Shown: piece after piece, positions 10,245-21,165 of the stretch
Layout of the letters: each line of letters begins with the position of its first letter
How positions within the stretch are numbered: position 1 is the first letter of the stretch
Origin: Guillardia theta CCMP2712
Lineage: Eukaryota > Cryptophyceae > Pyrenomonadales > Geminigeraceae
Direction of reading: 5' to 3'
Length of the DNA: 64,000 nt
Assembly: GCF_000315625.1 (NCBI RefSeq)
Contig: NW_005434527.1
Span: 1-64,000, forward strand
The notes under the pieces: model-generated
Seen by the model: the letters and a program-made list of their open reading frames with translations, nothing else
Databases searched by the model: none
What the model was told of the DNA's origin: nothing
Program-made: the position numbers and the translations under genes

Positions 10245-11335
10245 TCACCTTGAATATCCGGACGAATTCGTTTGGTTTTTTGGGGGAAAATCAGCTTCCA
10301 GGGTCTCTCCCGCATTTACCGACACGACGTCGAAATAGTCTACATCCTTCTCGAAAAGCTTTGAAACCTCACCGAAAAATCTGATCTCCAATTCGCCTGC
10401 ATTCGACGGTAGATACACATACTTTCCCGATGACCCGTGTATCACTTCAGAGAGCTGCCCATACAACATCGTTTTTGAATCAAACGTGGGTATCACAAGG
10501 TCCTGTGGTACCCCGATCGTTTCCCACACTTTCCGTCGAAACCTTGCGTGCTCCTCATCCTTCAAGAGCCGATTTACGGCAGTCATAGAAATATCTCCTT
10601 TCAGCATCGCATTGAGATCCTTCTTCGACAACATAGATTGCAGCGCACCATCTTCGGAATATTCAACAATCTGCACCACTTTCCTGAACAGCTTCTCAAG
10701 GATATGATGTTGTACCCGTGACATCCGCATATTTCAATCAAGCCTGATGCACACCTTTGGGTGAGGAATGACAGTTGACACTTGTAGTAATTAGCAAGCT
10801 GCTGCAGCTGCGTCTCCATGTCCTTCTTCTGCTGCTGCAGCTCCTTCTCCATGTCCTTCTTCTGCTGCTGCAGCTCCGTCTCCATGTCCTTCTTCTGCAG
10901 CTGCAGCTCCTTCTCCATGTCCTTCTTCTGCAGCTGCAGCTCCGTCTCCATGTCCTTCTTCTGCAGCTCCAATGCAATAACATACACATTCGAGGTCGCA
11001 TTCGCAGCATCAATCCCCAGCATATCGCACACCTCAGTGACATATGCTTTCCCAGAGCTTATGGCTGAGATCCGTACCCGCCCGCGAGCGGCTGAGAAGA
11101 TTGGCAGTATTCTGCGTGAGGGCCTCGGACCTAAGCCCATCCTAGTAGCTGACAAGGCAGACAAGCGGGACCGCGATGCTAGTAAGTTGAGGTCCCTGAC
11201 GGGAACCAGGTTTGACTGCAACCAGGCATGAGACGATTCCAATGCCGGCGGGATCCCGAAGCCATGACAAGGGGCAACCAGAGCTGCAAACCAAGAGAAG
11301 GCCAGGCCTAGAACCAGATATCTTGTAGGATTCAT
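10245..11335 (-). CDS. Plastid-targeted coiled-coil repeat protein
   Basis: Two-exon gene. Exon 1 runs from the ATG at 11335 (in-frame ATGs also at 11350 and 11365) to 10755. A 71-nt intron (10754-10684, starting GTGTGC and ending TTCAG) joins it in phase to exon 2 (10683-10245). The N-terminus has a signal-peptide core (YLVLGLAFSWFAALVAPCHG) followed by Phe, the +1 residue expected for cryptophyte plastid leaders. The middle carries five or six copies of an 11-residue repeat (LQ[KQ]KDME[TK]ELQ) with 33-bp DNA periodicity. Exon 2 encodes a soluble domain with LSKKDLNAMLKGDISMTAVN, a possible helix-turn-helix-like region. Function unknown. Without the intron the two frames look like separate overlapping ORFs. 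Confidence is good for a real gene and moderate for plastid targeting. Confidence 0.65.
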
Positions 11336-11428
11336 TTCATTCGTCGCCATGTGTGCATCAAGCATCTCTAAATCCTTCTCGTGCGAGAAAACTAAAAAAA
11401 AACTATCCCGTCCTCAGGAGAAGATAGT

Positions 11429-11452
11429 AGGTGTGTCCGGTACGCTACTATC
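11429..11452 (+). repeat. Solitary terminal inverted repeat
   Basis: AGGTGTGTCCGGTACGCTAC occurs here in the same orientation as the left end of the complete element at 11572. No matching right end was found between it and 11502, so it is a remnant or a copy truncated by the neighbouring repeat. Confidence 0.65.
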
Positions 11453-11501
11453 TGTACGTTGTTAGTAACTGTAGGTTAAATTCGCGTACAGTAGGCTAAG
11501 T

Positions 11502-12774
11502 TTTACTCAAAGTTAAGTTAAAATCAGTACGAGGACAATCAGGAGAGTCGAGGAGGCTTGACCCTGACACTAGGTGTGTCCGGTACGCTACTGTCGGTAT
11601 TTTTCATGGTACAAATTTCACCGACAGTTCGTTAAATTTCACTACAACCGTTTTCAACGGTAAACGTACAGACAGTAGCCTACCGCCGACAGTTCTTATT
11701 TTTCAAATCCGATCAAAATAAGGACCACCACTTTTTACTTGACGTTCTCTAAATTTAAAACTCAAGTTTTTAAATACCCCCCTTGCGCTCCCCCGTCCAC
11801 CATCACATCGTTCCCGCCCATGAGCCCTTGTCAGGGAACTTCTATGCGCGTGGCTGCATCAGATCACTTCAGGTCCCTGCACAGGACATGCCTGGCAAGA
11901 CATCGAGACACACCGTCCTCGATGCCTCCACCGTGCCGTGACTGATGTCATCGCCTGAACTGGGAGGTTTTGCAGATTCTGAGTTGCTGAAGCGGTTTCG
12001 CCGCAGTTTAGACAGGAGCATTTCCTCGAAATGCTTGAGTCACTCAATGCCCTTGATCAGAATGGCGAAGCCATGGCTGTTGATGGTGTTCCCGGCAACT
12101 ATAATGCGATTCGGGAAAACATGGTGACAACTTCGGAGAAGACGTTCATGATACCGTTGCGAAGTCGTGCAACTCCTTGCTGCATGTGCACCTTCCTGCT
12201 AATTGTTTTAATGTGCTTTTCCCATGTTGAATGAAGTTTCCTCTCCATCTTGAAGGATTGAGTGCACGAATTGTAATAGCATCATGCCATTTGTCTCATC
12301 TCGTAATTGTTTTGATGGTACCGTCCGCAACGCATATATCTTCATTCAATGGCAAAGTTTTGATGGCATCAAGATACGGAAGTTCTGTGCGCAAGGATCT
12401 TCATCTCCATCGAATGGAGATCCCCTGATCCGCCGAGGCATGAGGCATGCGCCGGTGCCTTGTGCCATGGTGCTGCTGTTCGCACCATTGAAGCATGGTC
12501 GCCTCGATCAATTTCGTAATTTCCTCGTGTAATTTGAAACTTTTGAAATTCATCGAAATTCACATTTGCAGATAGTATAGTTGATACCGAACCTGATTTG
12601 CAATTTGCACTCTACGCAAATTTTACGGCCAGAATAACGTCACCGTCAGTAGCGTACCGGACACACCTACTGTCGCACAGGCCAAACGGCGAGAAGAGAA
12701 AAGACAGCGAGAACCAAACCTAATCCTGCCGACTGCTGTCCCCCAAACTTAACTGATACCTTCACTTAACCTTT
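11502..12774 (-). repeat. AACTTTGAGTAAAG-family unit interrupted by a TIR element
   Basis: On the reverse strand, 12774-12672 matches the left part of the 8728-8897 unit and 11568-11502 matches its right part. The two parts are separated by the element at 11572-12668. Comparison with the uninterrupted copy places the insertion in the sequence CCTGACACTGCCGC (forward strand). Confidence 0.8.
11572..12668. mobile_element. 1,097-bp non-autonomous TIR element with 3-bp target duplication
   Basis: The left end AGGTGTGTCCGGTACGCTAC (plus TG) is perfectly inverted at the right end; the match is 22 bp and then continues imperfectly. The element is flanked on both sides by ACT (11569-11571 and 12669-12671). 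The empty site, inferred from the copy at 8728-8897, has a single ACT. The interior is AT-rich and its ORFs are all short and without domain features, so it is probably mobilised in trans. I cannot assign the superfamily; the 3-bp duplication is compatible with some PIF/Harbinger-like or CACTA-like elements, but the termini do not settle it. Confidence 0.8.
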
Positions 12775-12775
12775 A

Positions 12776-13270
12776 AACGACAAAATTTTTTGTCTGGAGT
12801 GTAGCGATTTCGGCAGTTTCAGAGCTGCAAGTGCCTCATGAAGGGGGTGGGGGGTAGTTGAATGAGAGATAGTACGGGGTTGATGCGCTAGTCTAATCCT
12901 GATATAAGATGGGTGGGGGTCATTTTGGAGTAGGTGGGGGTTTGCAATAATCGCAATGGTGGCGCGCGCATGCTGGCGAGGAGAGCATCCAGTTCCACAG
13001 TAGCAGCACCTCGTCAGCCTGCAGAACATCTCCACGTATTGAGAGATAGATTTTATATCAATTTCTAATCTAAGGTGAATGATATCTTGATTGTGTGAGG
13101 TACAACATTCTGTTTTCACCATTTTTTGAGCCGCCAACCGCTGTAGATTTACATTTAGAAGTACCATGCCGGATGATTTCGGTGTGCTGACTCGCTTCTG
13201 AAGCAAAGTTGATCTTGTACAAATGTTACTAAAAAGGATTCATTTCTTAGCTATATTATCTTATACCATT
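12776..13270. other. Spacer between element cluster and piggyBac-like remnant
   Basis: A 146-residue reverse ORF (12766-13206) overlaps the repeat boundary and has no domain features. I do not call a gene. Confidence 0.5.
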
Positions 13271-15392
13271 TCACCGATGTTGATCTTGGTGCTCCTGTAA
13301 GCAATTTCTACGCGACGCTGGTCCGCAGATACCAAATGGTCTCTTAAGAGGATCATTCTTGCTACAAAGTGAACAACAGAAGGTAGTGTACAAACCCTTT
13401 CCATTGCCACTTCGACAAATCCTGCATCTCACTCTTTTCAACCGCTGTGCATTACCCACTTGTGTACTTTGTTGGATGAAAGATCGAGCGTGGTCGTCAA
13501 CAAGTATCAGTTGGTGATCATCCAACGGCGCTTCTGCTTCATGACTGTCATCATCCACGCTGGTATCTGTGCTATCCTGTCCTCCTCTTCTTGGAATCGA
13601 TGAATCTGGACAACCTTCGTACGAATTTCTCATCAATGCTTTGGCCAGGGCGTCAGTAAACAGGAAAATCTTGTATGCATCCACTTCAATGAACCCAAGT
13701 ATCGTACAGAACATTCTGAATCTCCAGTCATCAGTTCCAACTTTTTCTTCCAGTCCCAGTCCACTCTGTCTCAGGTGATTGTGCACATCGATCACAGATG
13801 CTCCGTTGAAATATGACTTGATCATGGCCGTTCTTGGCGTTGACAGTGTTTTTTTCTTCCCTGTTCCTGGCTGGGTATCAGGCCTGCCAGGTTCATTCCA
13901 TGCATGCCCGAAAATGAACATTTCCCTGCCATTATGCTGCCATGAAGTTGATACGGTCTTCGTAGCACCTCTTGCTGCACTAGCCTCCCATGCATCCTTG
14001 TTCAGATACTATGATTGTTTTGGAAAGCCTCTGTGACATTGTTTGACCAATCCTGTGAAAAAAGTGTTCCTCTCCAACAGAGCTTGTGCAGTTGACACTG
14101 ACGCAAAAGCGGAATCTGCGTAAAGAATGTGACCCTGGTTGAAGTAAGGCTTCATCAATCTGAGAACCCATGATGTATGCTTCGGATATTGATCAGTAAA
14201 TTCTTGATTCTCCATCACTCGTTTGCCTTCTTGTAACCGTCTAGCTGCAACATAATTCCGTAGGTACACTCTGCAATGTTCTTGTACTCACTGCCAATAC
14301 CTTGTGGTTTTCGGGCAATTTTTGTTAGAAATGGGATTCCATCATCAACGTCCTTCATACAAAGTCAGTCACACAAATTTCCAACACAATATGGTAGGAT
14401 ACCTCAGCAACTGGTATCCATTTACTGGCATGCTTTCATCCAAAATCAATTCAGATCCAGGACGAATTGTTTGCAATCTGTTCGCATTGAAAGCGTGTAT
14501 AAGGGGTCGGATACAATTAAAAGCATTGTCTGTAATGTATGCATACGGAGGAGCGAATTTTATGTGCTTTCGCCATTGTTCCAATCGAAAACGACTGACT
14601 CCAAAGCGCTTACCCAAATCAACAGGCGGACTGGCAGAGTCGTAATCGCTGCCCCATAAACTCCTTATTGGACCGTTTGGATGTAGAGTTCTCATGAACA
14701 ACACCGTGACCCATGAACTGAAGCCATTCATGTACAGTGAATGGTTTCACATTTGCTGGCAAAGAATTGTCCGTCCAGAGCAAACAACATCCAGTTTCAT
14801 CACAATCTCCGAAAAAATACTTCCACGGAAGCAGAAATTTCCACTGCAATCAAATGGAGTTTTCTCGTCAAGGATCCTGCAGAGCTGGTGTCCAGCGAAT
14901 CACAGTTTTGCGCATTGCAAATCCACTTGACAGTCGTTGATCTTCTGCAACACCAGTCGGTGATAACTGCCAAACGAGGACATTTTCTCCAAAATTGCAA
15001 TTGATGGTCATAGGCGAAGAGGAATCATTTTCATGGTTTGATTCCCCTTGCATAGGGACAGGGTCATGATGAGACACCACTACATCATTAGAGCCAGCGT
15101 CATCGGACGCGGCTACATCGCGGGCAGCGGAAACATTGGTAGAATTTTGCAAATTTGGCACTGTTTCCCCAGGCAACAATGTGGATCGTTTCACTATCAC
15201 CTTTCCAGTAATCGCGACGGAGTTCCAATCGCATCTATGCACGCCCATGAGAATGCTCTTTGCAGGCCTGAAACGGCCAAAAATCTTACTTTTCACAGCT
15301 ATCTCCTGTCCTATCTCGACAACGGGTTGGTCGTTTGCAACGCGAATTTCAGCGTTGGAAAGTTCTTCCTCCCCTCTTCCTTCCCCTGCCAT
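13271..15392 (-). pseudogene. piggyBac-like transposase, frame-disrupted
   Basis: Successive reverse-strand pieces follow the order of a DDE_Tnp_1_7 (piggyBac) transposase. An N-terminal acidic region is at 15392-14868. A catalytic-core start with ELILDESMPVNGYQ (first Asp) is in 14731-14369. A KPQGIGSEYK strand follows at ~14290-14320, in another frame. The second Asp lies in ILYADSAFASVSTAQALLER (14269-14009), and the third region is FNGASVIDVHNHLRQSGLG with a Trp-rich helix (13921-13271). A Cys-rich tail (CRIC...CCSLC...C) resembles the C-terminal finger of the family. The frame changes at least three times, and I could not explain all changes by GT-AG introns, so I call it a pseudogene. 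No clear TTAA-flanked terminal inverted repeats were found. Confidence 0.7.
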
Positions 15393-15929
15393 TTTCCCCG
15401 CCTTTATGCCCTTCCAAGGGGGCTGTATGAGGGCTCGAAAAAGGGACTCCCCGGGGAGTCCGGGATTCCCAGGGGAGGCCTTTGTCGATTTTAAAGGTTA
15501 ACTTCGAAACCACCGGTAACCCTAAAAACCACCCCTCCTTTTTACCAAATCTCATACACACTCACTTTGAGTAAAGGGACTCAGGGCCGGTCATTAGTGT
15601 CAGTGTTAACTTCGAAACCACTGGTATTCCGAGTTTACCAGCCTTTTAAGTCCCACCCCCAGACATTTCAGTGACCTCTTCATATTCGTCTCCGCATCCA
15701 CCTATCCCCACCCACCTTCCCCACAGCATGTCCGCGATACCGTGGCAATGTCCTGACTGCAAGGCAAGACAGCAGCGATGAGATGCTATTACCTTCACTC
15801 TCATACTTGATTGAGATGCTTTCTTTACTCCCGTACATCTTTTCCTTTTGATCATTCACTTGCTTTGTGTTGGCAGCTCCTGCTCTTGCTTTTTCTACTC
15901 GAAGCACTTTGATGGCCTCCTGACTCGAA
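15393..15929. other. Spacer with direct repeats and a palindrome
   Basis: It contains the perfect 18-bp palindrome GGACTCCCCGGGGAGTCC (15444-15461), two near-identical direct repeats (15497-15518 and 15605-15626) and one ACTTTGAGTAAAG motif (15564-15576) between them. No gene is supported. Confidence 0.6.
15497..15626 (+). repeat. Direct repeats bracketing an ACTTTGAGTAAAG motif
   Basis: GTTAACTTCGAAACCACCGG at 15497 recurs with one change at 15605. The 86 bp between them hold ACTTTGAGTAAAG at 15564-15576. The arrangement could be a target duplication, or long-terminal-repeat-like ends of a tiny element. Confidence 0.65.
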
Positions 15930-16399
15930 ATGCTGCAGATCATCAATGTCGATCCTGGTACCTATGACAAGGCTACTTTCAAAGCTGGAGCCGAAGGAAA
16001 GTGCGAGAACTGCCCGAAGCTTGAAAACGATCATTATGGATCATCCAAGTTCTGCTCCGTAAGGAACCGTTCGCTCAGGGAACGATCGGCTGACATGAAT
16101 GTTTGCGTTTTTATCGGTTATTGCTTGGATGGACTGTCGATGATGCTGGATAGTGGGTAAGTGAAGCTTATGAAAGATGCAGGGGACGATTGGCTGACAT
16201 GTCCTTTGCAATGTCTGCTGTTTCTGGGTGGATGGATGAAACTTGGGCCTGACAGCGAGTAAGTAGCATATGCTATGATGCGCTCAGGGGACGATTAGGC
16301 TGACAAATTTTTCAGACCTTCGTTCTGGATGACGATGGCACCTGCAAGAAGTGTAAAGCAGAGGAGGAAGATCACGTTGGCGAAAAGAAGATTTGCCCG
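15930..16399 (+). CDS. Tandem exons encoding a CxxC-H-C motif
   Basis: Two exons encode aligned 28-residue modules. The first (ATG at 15930, module ending at 16058) contains TFKAGAEGKCENCPKLENDH and ends FCS. The second (16316-16399, exactly 84 nt, phase 0 at both ends) contains TFVLDDDGTCKKCKAEEEDH and ends ICP. The shared pattern is T-F-x5-G-x-C-x2-C-x6-H-x6-C, consistent with a small zinc-binding fold. Both exons end at a GTAA donor, and the second follows a TTTTTCAG acceptor. They sit in a tandem array of ~105-bp units, so exon number may vary by unequal exchange. The full gene, including possible further exons, is not resolved. No family recognised. Confidence 0.5.
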
Positions 16400-16760
16400 G
16401 TAAACCCAATCATTTCTTCAACGATGCGGTCAGGGGACGATAGACTGACATGTATTTTGCAAATTCCTGGTTTATCCTTGCTTGCATGGATCAAATTCGC
16501 CTTCGTAGGACGTAAGTGTCATATCATATGATGCGGTCAGGGAATGATTGGCTGACATGGTTTTCGTTTTTTGTTGCAATTTTTGGTTCTCTCGTCGGAT
16601 GGGTTGTTGATTGGGCTGGCTAGTATGTAAGTTACAATCATGAATGACGCGGTCATAGACTGACATGTACTTTGCAAACTCTGTCGTTGCTGCTCGGACG
16701 GATTGAACTTGGGCCTGGTAGCGTGTAAGTTATGATTATGAAATATGCGGTCACCGCATG
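16055..16760 (+). repeat. Tandem ~105-bp repeat array, 6-7 degenerate units
   Basis: Each unit carries a GTAAG-type donor-like site, then a TGCGGTCAGGGGACGATTGG-like block, then CTGACATGT..TTTGCAA. Blocks start near 16077, 16180, 16284, 16425, 16535 and 16647, with a partial one at 16745. Spacing is roughly 100-140 bp. The conserved block lies inside what would be the intron between the Cys/His exons. Confidence 0.75.
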
Positions 16761-16877
16761 TTTCAATCAAGATACTTATCACCTATCCAGACCCAAGTGT
16801 CCCTTTGTTTTTCTTGCAGCCATTAGGTAATGTCACAATTTGCAAATCATATATATAATTCAAATTAGATCCAATGC

Positions 16878-17155
16878 CTAGATTTTCACCATCTGTAAGG
16901 TCTCTTGAATAAACCTTAAAATGACATCATCTTGAACTTTCAATTGATCATCTATATCTTGAAGATATCGCATCAAAGCAATGACTGCTTCCCTAGTAGC
17001 TGCAGCTTCTATCATGGACGGAATAGCAAGAGCTGAACCAGCTAATCCGCCAAATATAGCACCAGCGACAGCTGAAACAACAGAACCAGCCAATCCGCCG
17101 CCTGCTGTGATTGCATCGGCCCCTGCCTGTGCTGCGTCTGTTGCTGCATCCCTTG
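16878..17155 (-). CDS. Gly/Ala-rich hydrophobic exon (hypothetical)
   Basis: The reverse-strand frame open from a CTCTTCAG acceptor near 17155 encodes an Ala/Gly-rich segment (SVVSAVAGAIFGGLAGSALA, GxxxG-like spacing), followed by an amphipathic helix (YLQDIDDQLKVQDDVILRFI) and a stop at 16878. It may be the last exon of a gene whose upstream exons I could not identify. The two Gly-rich blocks (GGLAGS twice) suggest a membrane-inserting helix pair. Function unknown. Confidence 0.35.
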
Positions 17156-17629
17156 ATGTGCTGAAGAGATTTTAAAAGCTTCCATTTTCCAAAGCAAATT
17201 TAATTGATGATTTTTCAAGATCAAGATCATATTTCAAATAAATTAACATTCTCATTTGGTTCATGATAAAATTTGTTGATTGGAAATTGATGATCGGCCC
17301 GACTCTCCTCCCAGGTTCCCCCCACTGTCCACCTCTCAGACCTGACTTGAGCCTCAAGCGCGAGAGGGGCCTGCGCCGGCCTCCTCCGCCTCCATGTCGA
17401 CTTCCTCCCTCGAAGGCGCTTGCCCTTCTCGCTGCCTGCTGGAGCTTCTTGTTCCCTTGCACCCGTGACCAGGACTGCTCGCCGAAATAACCTCGCTATG
17501 AAGGTTGCTTGCTCTACTTATGATCAGGCATCAAAGCGATGAGTTCTGAACTCGCTTGCTCCACTCCGTCATGTTTGTTTCATGCTTGCAAAGTAACAAC
17601 AGCCATCAGGAATCCAAGAGAGAGAGCGG

Positions 17630-17905
17630 CAGAACGAGAGGGAGGGAGGGTGGAAGGGAGAGAGCCCCCGGGAGGTGGGGAGGGAGGGGGAGAGGGAGGG
17701 GGAGAGGGAGGGGGAGACAGAGACAGAGACAGAGACAGAGACAGACAGAGAGGGACAGAGAGGGACAGAGAGGGACAGAGAGGGAGGGAGGGGAAGACAG
17801 AGGCAGAGAGAGGGACAGAGGGACAGAGAGGGAGAGGGAGGGAGGGAGGGAGGGAGACAGAGAGAGAGACAGACTGAGAGAGAGTTGGGGGGGGGGAGGG
17901 AGGGA
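17630..17905 (+). repeat. GA-rich (GGGA/GACA) microsatellite
   Basis: Almost pure purine run of GAGA, GGGA and GACAGA units with a short G-run at 17886-17895. It leaves all frames open and produces several spurious ORFs. Confidence 0.9.
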
Positions 17906-18312
17906 GGCAGACTTTGGCATATAGTGATGGAGACAGACAACGAGTGGAAAGTCTCGGAGAGGAGACAAAGTCGATAGAGACTCACATGAAAGAAATGACT
18001 AACAGCCCGTGTGATCGAAATAAGTGAACGAGTGAAAATCCAAATTATTTGGTGACCCGGGGAGAAGACCGCATCCGGTCTTTGGCGGCGGAAACATGTT
18101 AGCCTTTAGACTGTTTTGTGATGATGCACAAGATTTGTTAAGGCCCCTACTTTGGCAGGAGGCTTTGTAGTCTCCCCACAACAGTCAGTTGACCATCACC
18201 TGGCTTCATTACATTTGATCCACTTTCAGTTTTCATTGATTGAAGATGTCCGATTTTGCACTATCTCAGTCTATAATAGTCCAAGAATGTAATTCCAGCA
18301 TCCCTTCCTACT
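17906..18312. other. Spacer without a gene
   Basis: No coding signal was seen downstream of the carboxypeptidase stop codon. Confidence 0.5.
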
Positions 18313-20715
18313 TCAATTAGTGTCTGTGAGAAAACGAGATGTTATGCAAGAATTCTTCACGTCCAAGTTGACCTGTTGAGTAAAAGGTGTTGGACGGCAG
18401 CCGACATTTTGATAACAGAAAAACGATGCCTCTAGTGTGTAGCAATGCGTATGATCTTGCACTACCTGTCACAGAAATTAGCTCAATGGTTTTGCAAGTT
18501 GATTTAAAACTTGCGGTAGTTCCCTTCTCCCCGTTCCCAATTTTGAAGGGTCTGTGCAAGCGGAGATTAATCACGGCATAATGAACAAATGCAGAAGTTC
18601 AACACCGCAACAAATCCTTGAAGAGTTGAGGCTGAACATTTTACAATTGATGCTCATCAACCTCAAGAATCTGTTGTACAATTCAGCCAAAACCACCAAG
18701 AATAGGCTGCTAAATACGTCAATTCATCTTGCATTCGTGATATGTCACGAGAGTCATCAGCAACAAGATTTACGAAGCAGAAAGCATTCATGGATGTTGA
18801 GTGGGCTGATTCCAGTCAGATCACAGCAAGATAAACTTAAACAAATACCATGCATGTCAATAACAAAATCCAAAGAGATCCAAGGATCATCAGCAAGTTC
18901 TTTGATCAACTACAAAACATGTCATTTTGAATACTGCCTTTCAAAGACTTGAAAAAATTCTAAAAAATCTTACCGATTTGACATGATAATTCTCCGGAAC
19001 CAGCCATTCTGCGGGATTTGCCCATCTCCAAACATTTCAGATCTTGAATCAACGAATAAATTGATTTACTGTCTGTTCAGATCAAGCCCACAAAAGGCTG
19101 TACGGTAATTTCCAAGGAAAACGCCATCAGGATTCAGCATTGGTACAATCATGAATGTGATGTGTTTTCGTAACTATAAAAAGCAGATAGTGTCATACGG
19201 ATCTCGATTGTAACAACCAGACATCATCAAATTTACGTTTCATACCAATTGAGCTAAAGGGGTTGAGCTCAAAAGAAATTCTATCAACCCATGACACATG
19301 TACGAAGCAGGTGACTCTCCAGGATGTACCTATGAATCCCTTAAACAAGAAGGAGCAAATCAAAATCATACTCTTGCTGACACAAAAACCACTCGTCTTC
19401 TTTCCCCTCTCCTGGACTTGAAAGGAAAAATCGTTAAATAAAAGGCGCCGATCCTTGAAAAAATCACTTCAATCTGGCTGAGAGAATTTCTCGTTCCACG
19501 TGGGTCTTTGCCGATCACAAGGAGATCCACCCTTTTCGACGAATTTACATCAAAATTTCGGCAAGACTGTCAAATCATACATGCCTGCGTTGCAGTATGG
19601 TTTTACACAAAAGTTCTCGTTTACAAAAAGACAGCTTTCGACTGTGTTGAAGAGCTTTCAGTTCTTGGCATCTTGGAATTCTCTGCAAACCTTTCTATCT
19701 GATATAAATATTTCTGTAGGTCGCTGTACGTATATGGGAAGGAATAGGCAAAAAAGTATTCTTCCTGTTGACTGCATGATTACCCCCAAAATATTAGAAT
19801 TTGCAAATCTGCCCACATCTTCATTGTCGAATTCAAAAATGAAAGACAGAACATAATTCATCTTGTGCTTTGGGCTCTTTTGCTTGTCAGCGTACGCACT
19901 ACCTTATAAAGGTGCTCACCTTGTAGTAAAAGCTGTTTCTAGAAGGAATTCTTTGCCAATGTGTTCGTTTAGTGGAACGTACCAAAGGTGTCATGCCTAC
20001 AGCAAGATATATCATCATCGAGTGAGAGATATCTTCAAGTGACCTTCACGATAAAGGCTCCTACCCTTCGAAAAATTTATCACATTGAAAATGCAAACCT
20101 GTAATCGCATTGAGTTATGATAAGGAACTCACACTTTCCTAGTAGGTACCTGCTTGTTTTTGACATTTGAAACGGCGAAGTAGAACCAAACTCGATCTTC
20201 GAGCGAAAGGAAGTTTAGTTACATTGCAACACCAATTGAGCATGAAAGTACGAGCATACATTTGGAATTGTTGGTGTCTCCTCGTATTTCCAAATCCCTT
20301 TTCAATCATCAAACATTCCCGATCATGTAGGATAAGACTATACAAGGTACCATTCAGCCTGTGGTACAGTTTCCCTAGCCGCATCAAGATTTCCATTCTC
20401 AAAATTACTGGCGAAACAGTCAAGTAGAGATAATTGCGCAAATTGATTGTTGCAAGAGATATGCATACCAACGAAAGAATAATTTTCCTTTTGCCTTCAA
20501 ATTTGTATATTTTCCTGTTGGATTTGTACTTGCTCCTTTTCGATTGGCTTGCGGATAGAATATAAGCTAGACGAAAGGATGGTCAAAAGCATACTTGGTG
20601 TTCCGTTCGTCAGATTGTGTTGGAAAATCGTGTCTCTGTTCGATCCCTGCTCTGTTAGCTCCTCGATTTCCTCTCCTCCCTCGTCTTCGCCGTAGACAAT
20701 GGTGACTCCGTTCAT
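18313..20715 (-). CDS. M14 cytosolic-carboxypeptidase-like protein (AGBL/Nna1 family)
   Basis: Intron-dense gene invisible as one ORF. Reading exons by eye on the reverse strand recovers the family's motifs in order. They are [16 protein letters not shown] (~20,360-20,420), VWFYFAVSN (~20,160-20,190), [13 protein letters not shown] (~20,044-20,098 and 19,998), [16 protein letters not shown] (~19,710-19,760), [18 protein letters not shown] (~19,245-19,330; HxxE zinc ligands), [16 protein letters not shown] with GLDLNRQ (~19,073-19,170), [10 protein letters not shown] (third zinc ligand), LGTGRREL (~18,520) and [10 protein letters not shown] (~18,430; catalytic Glu). All zinc and catalytic residues I could check are present. 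The family removes C-terminal glutamates from tubulin and other proteins. The first exon is taken from the ATG at 20715, but its junction to exon 2 is unsure. At least 12 exons are needed, most introns being about 45-90 nt. The junction after LNRQ is not a clean GT-AG fit. Confidence 0.85.
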
Positions 20716-21165
20716 GGTGATGGACGACTAATAAAAAGAGAACGTCTTTTAGTTGGTTTTTTAAATTTTACACCAGAGCTTTCCCTACCGCAGCCCTACC
20801 CCCACAAACAGATATGACACCGCGGAAAACTACCCCACCCTACCCCAGCGATCACCTTCCATGAAATCTCGCATGCTGCGGTAAGACAGAAGGAAAAATA
20901 AAGTAGAAATGTTTACTTGCTTGCTCGCTTGTCTTTTCCAAGAATGTTCCTCTCTTTCCTTCTGTCTGTCTGTCTTCTTTTTCCTTTCTTTTCGATGAAA
21001 GTTACGAAAAGCAAAGAACACACCATGTGAAGCGTGGATAGATTAAAGAATGACCCCGTGAACAAACATCTACTTGCTCCCTAATTCCTGCTAGATTGCT
21101 TGCCTTCAGTCGGAATTTCTAGATTGAGAACTTGTCTGAACCTTGTGGTTGGTAGGAACCCAAAG
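20716..21165. other. Divergent intergenic region
   Basis: It separates the carboxypeptidase gene (-) and the SufA-like gene (+), so it must hold both promoters. I see no distinct motif beyond pyrimidine-rich tracts (CTTTCTGTCTG at ~20955). Confidence 0.5.

Noticed and set aside
12766-13206. 146-residue reverse ORF
   Set aside because: Overlaps the end of the repeat unit, has no domain features and no upstream continuity.
17539-17985. Six overlapping ORFs in the GA-rich tract
   Set aside because: Pure low-complexity Arg/Glu/Gly or Ser/Leu/Pro translation of a microsatellite.
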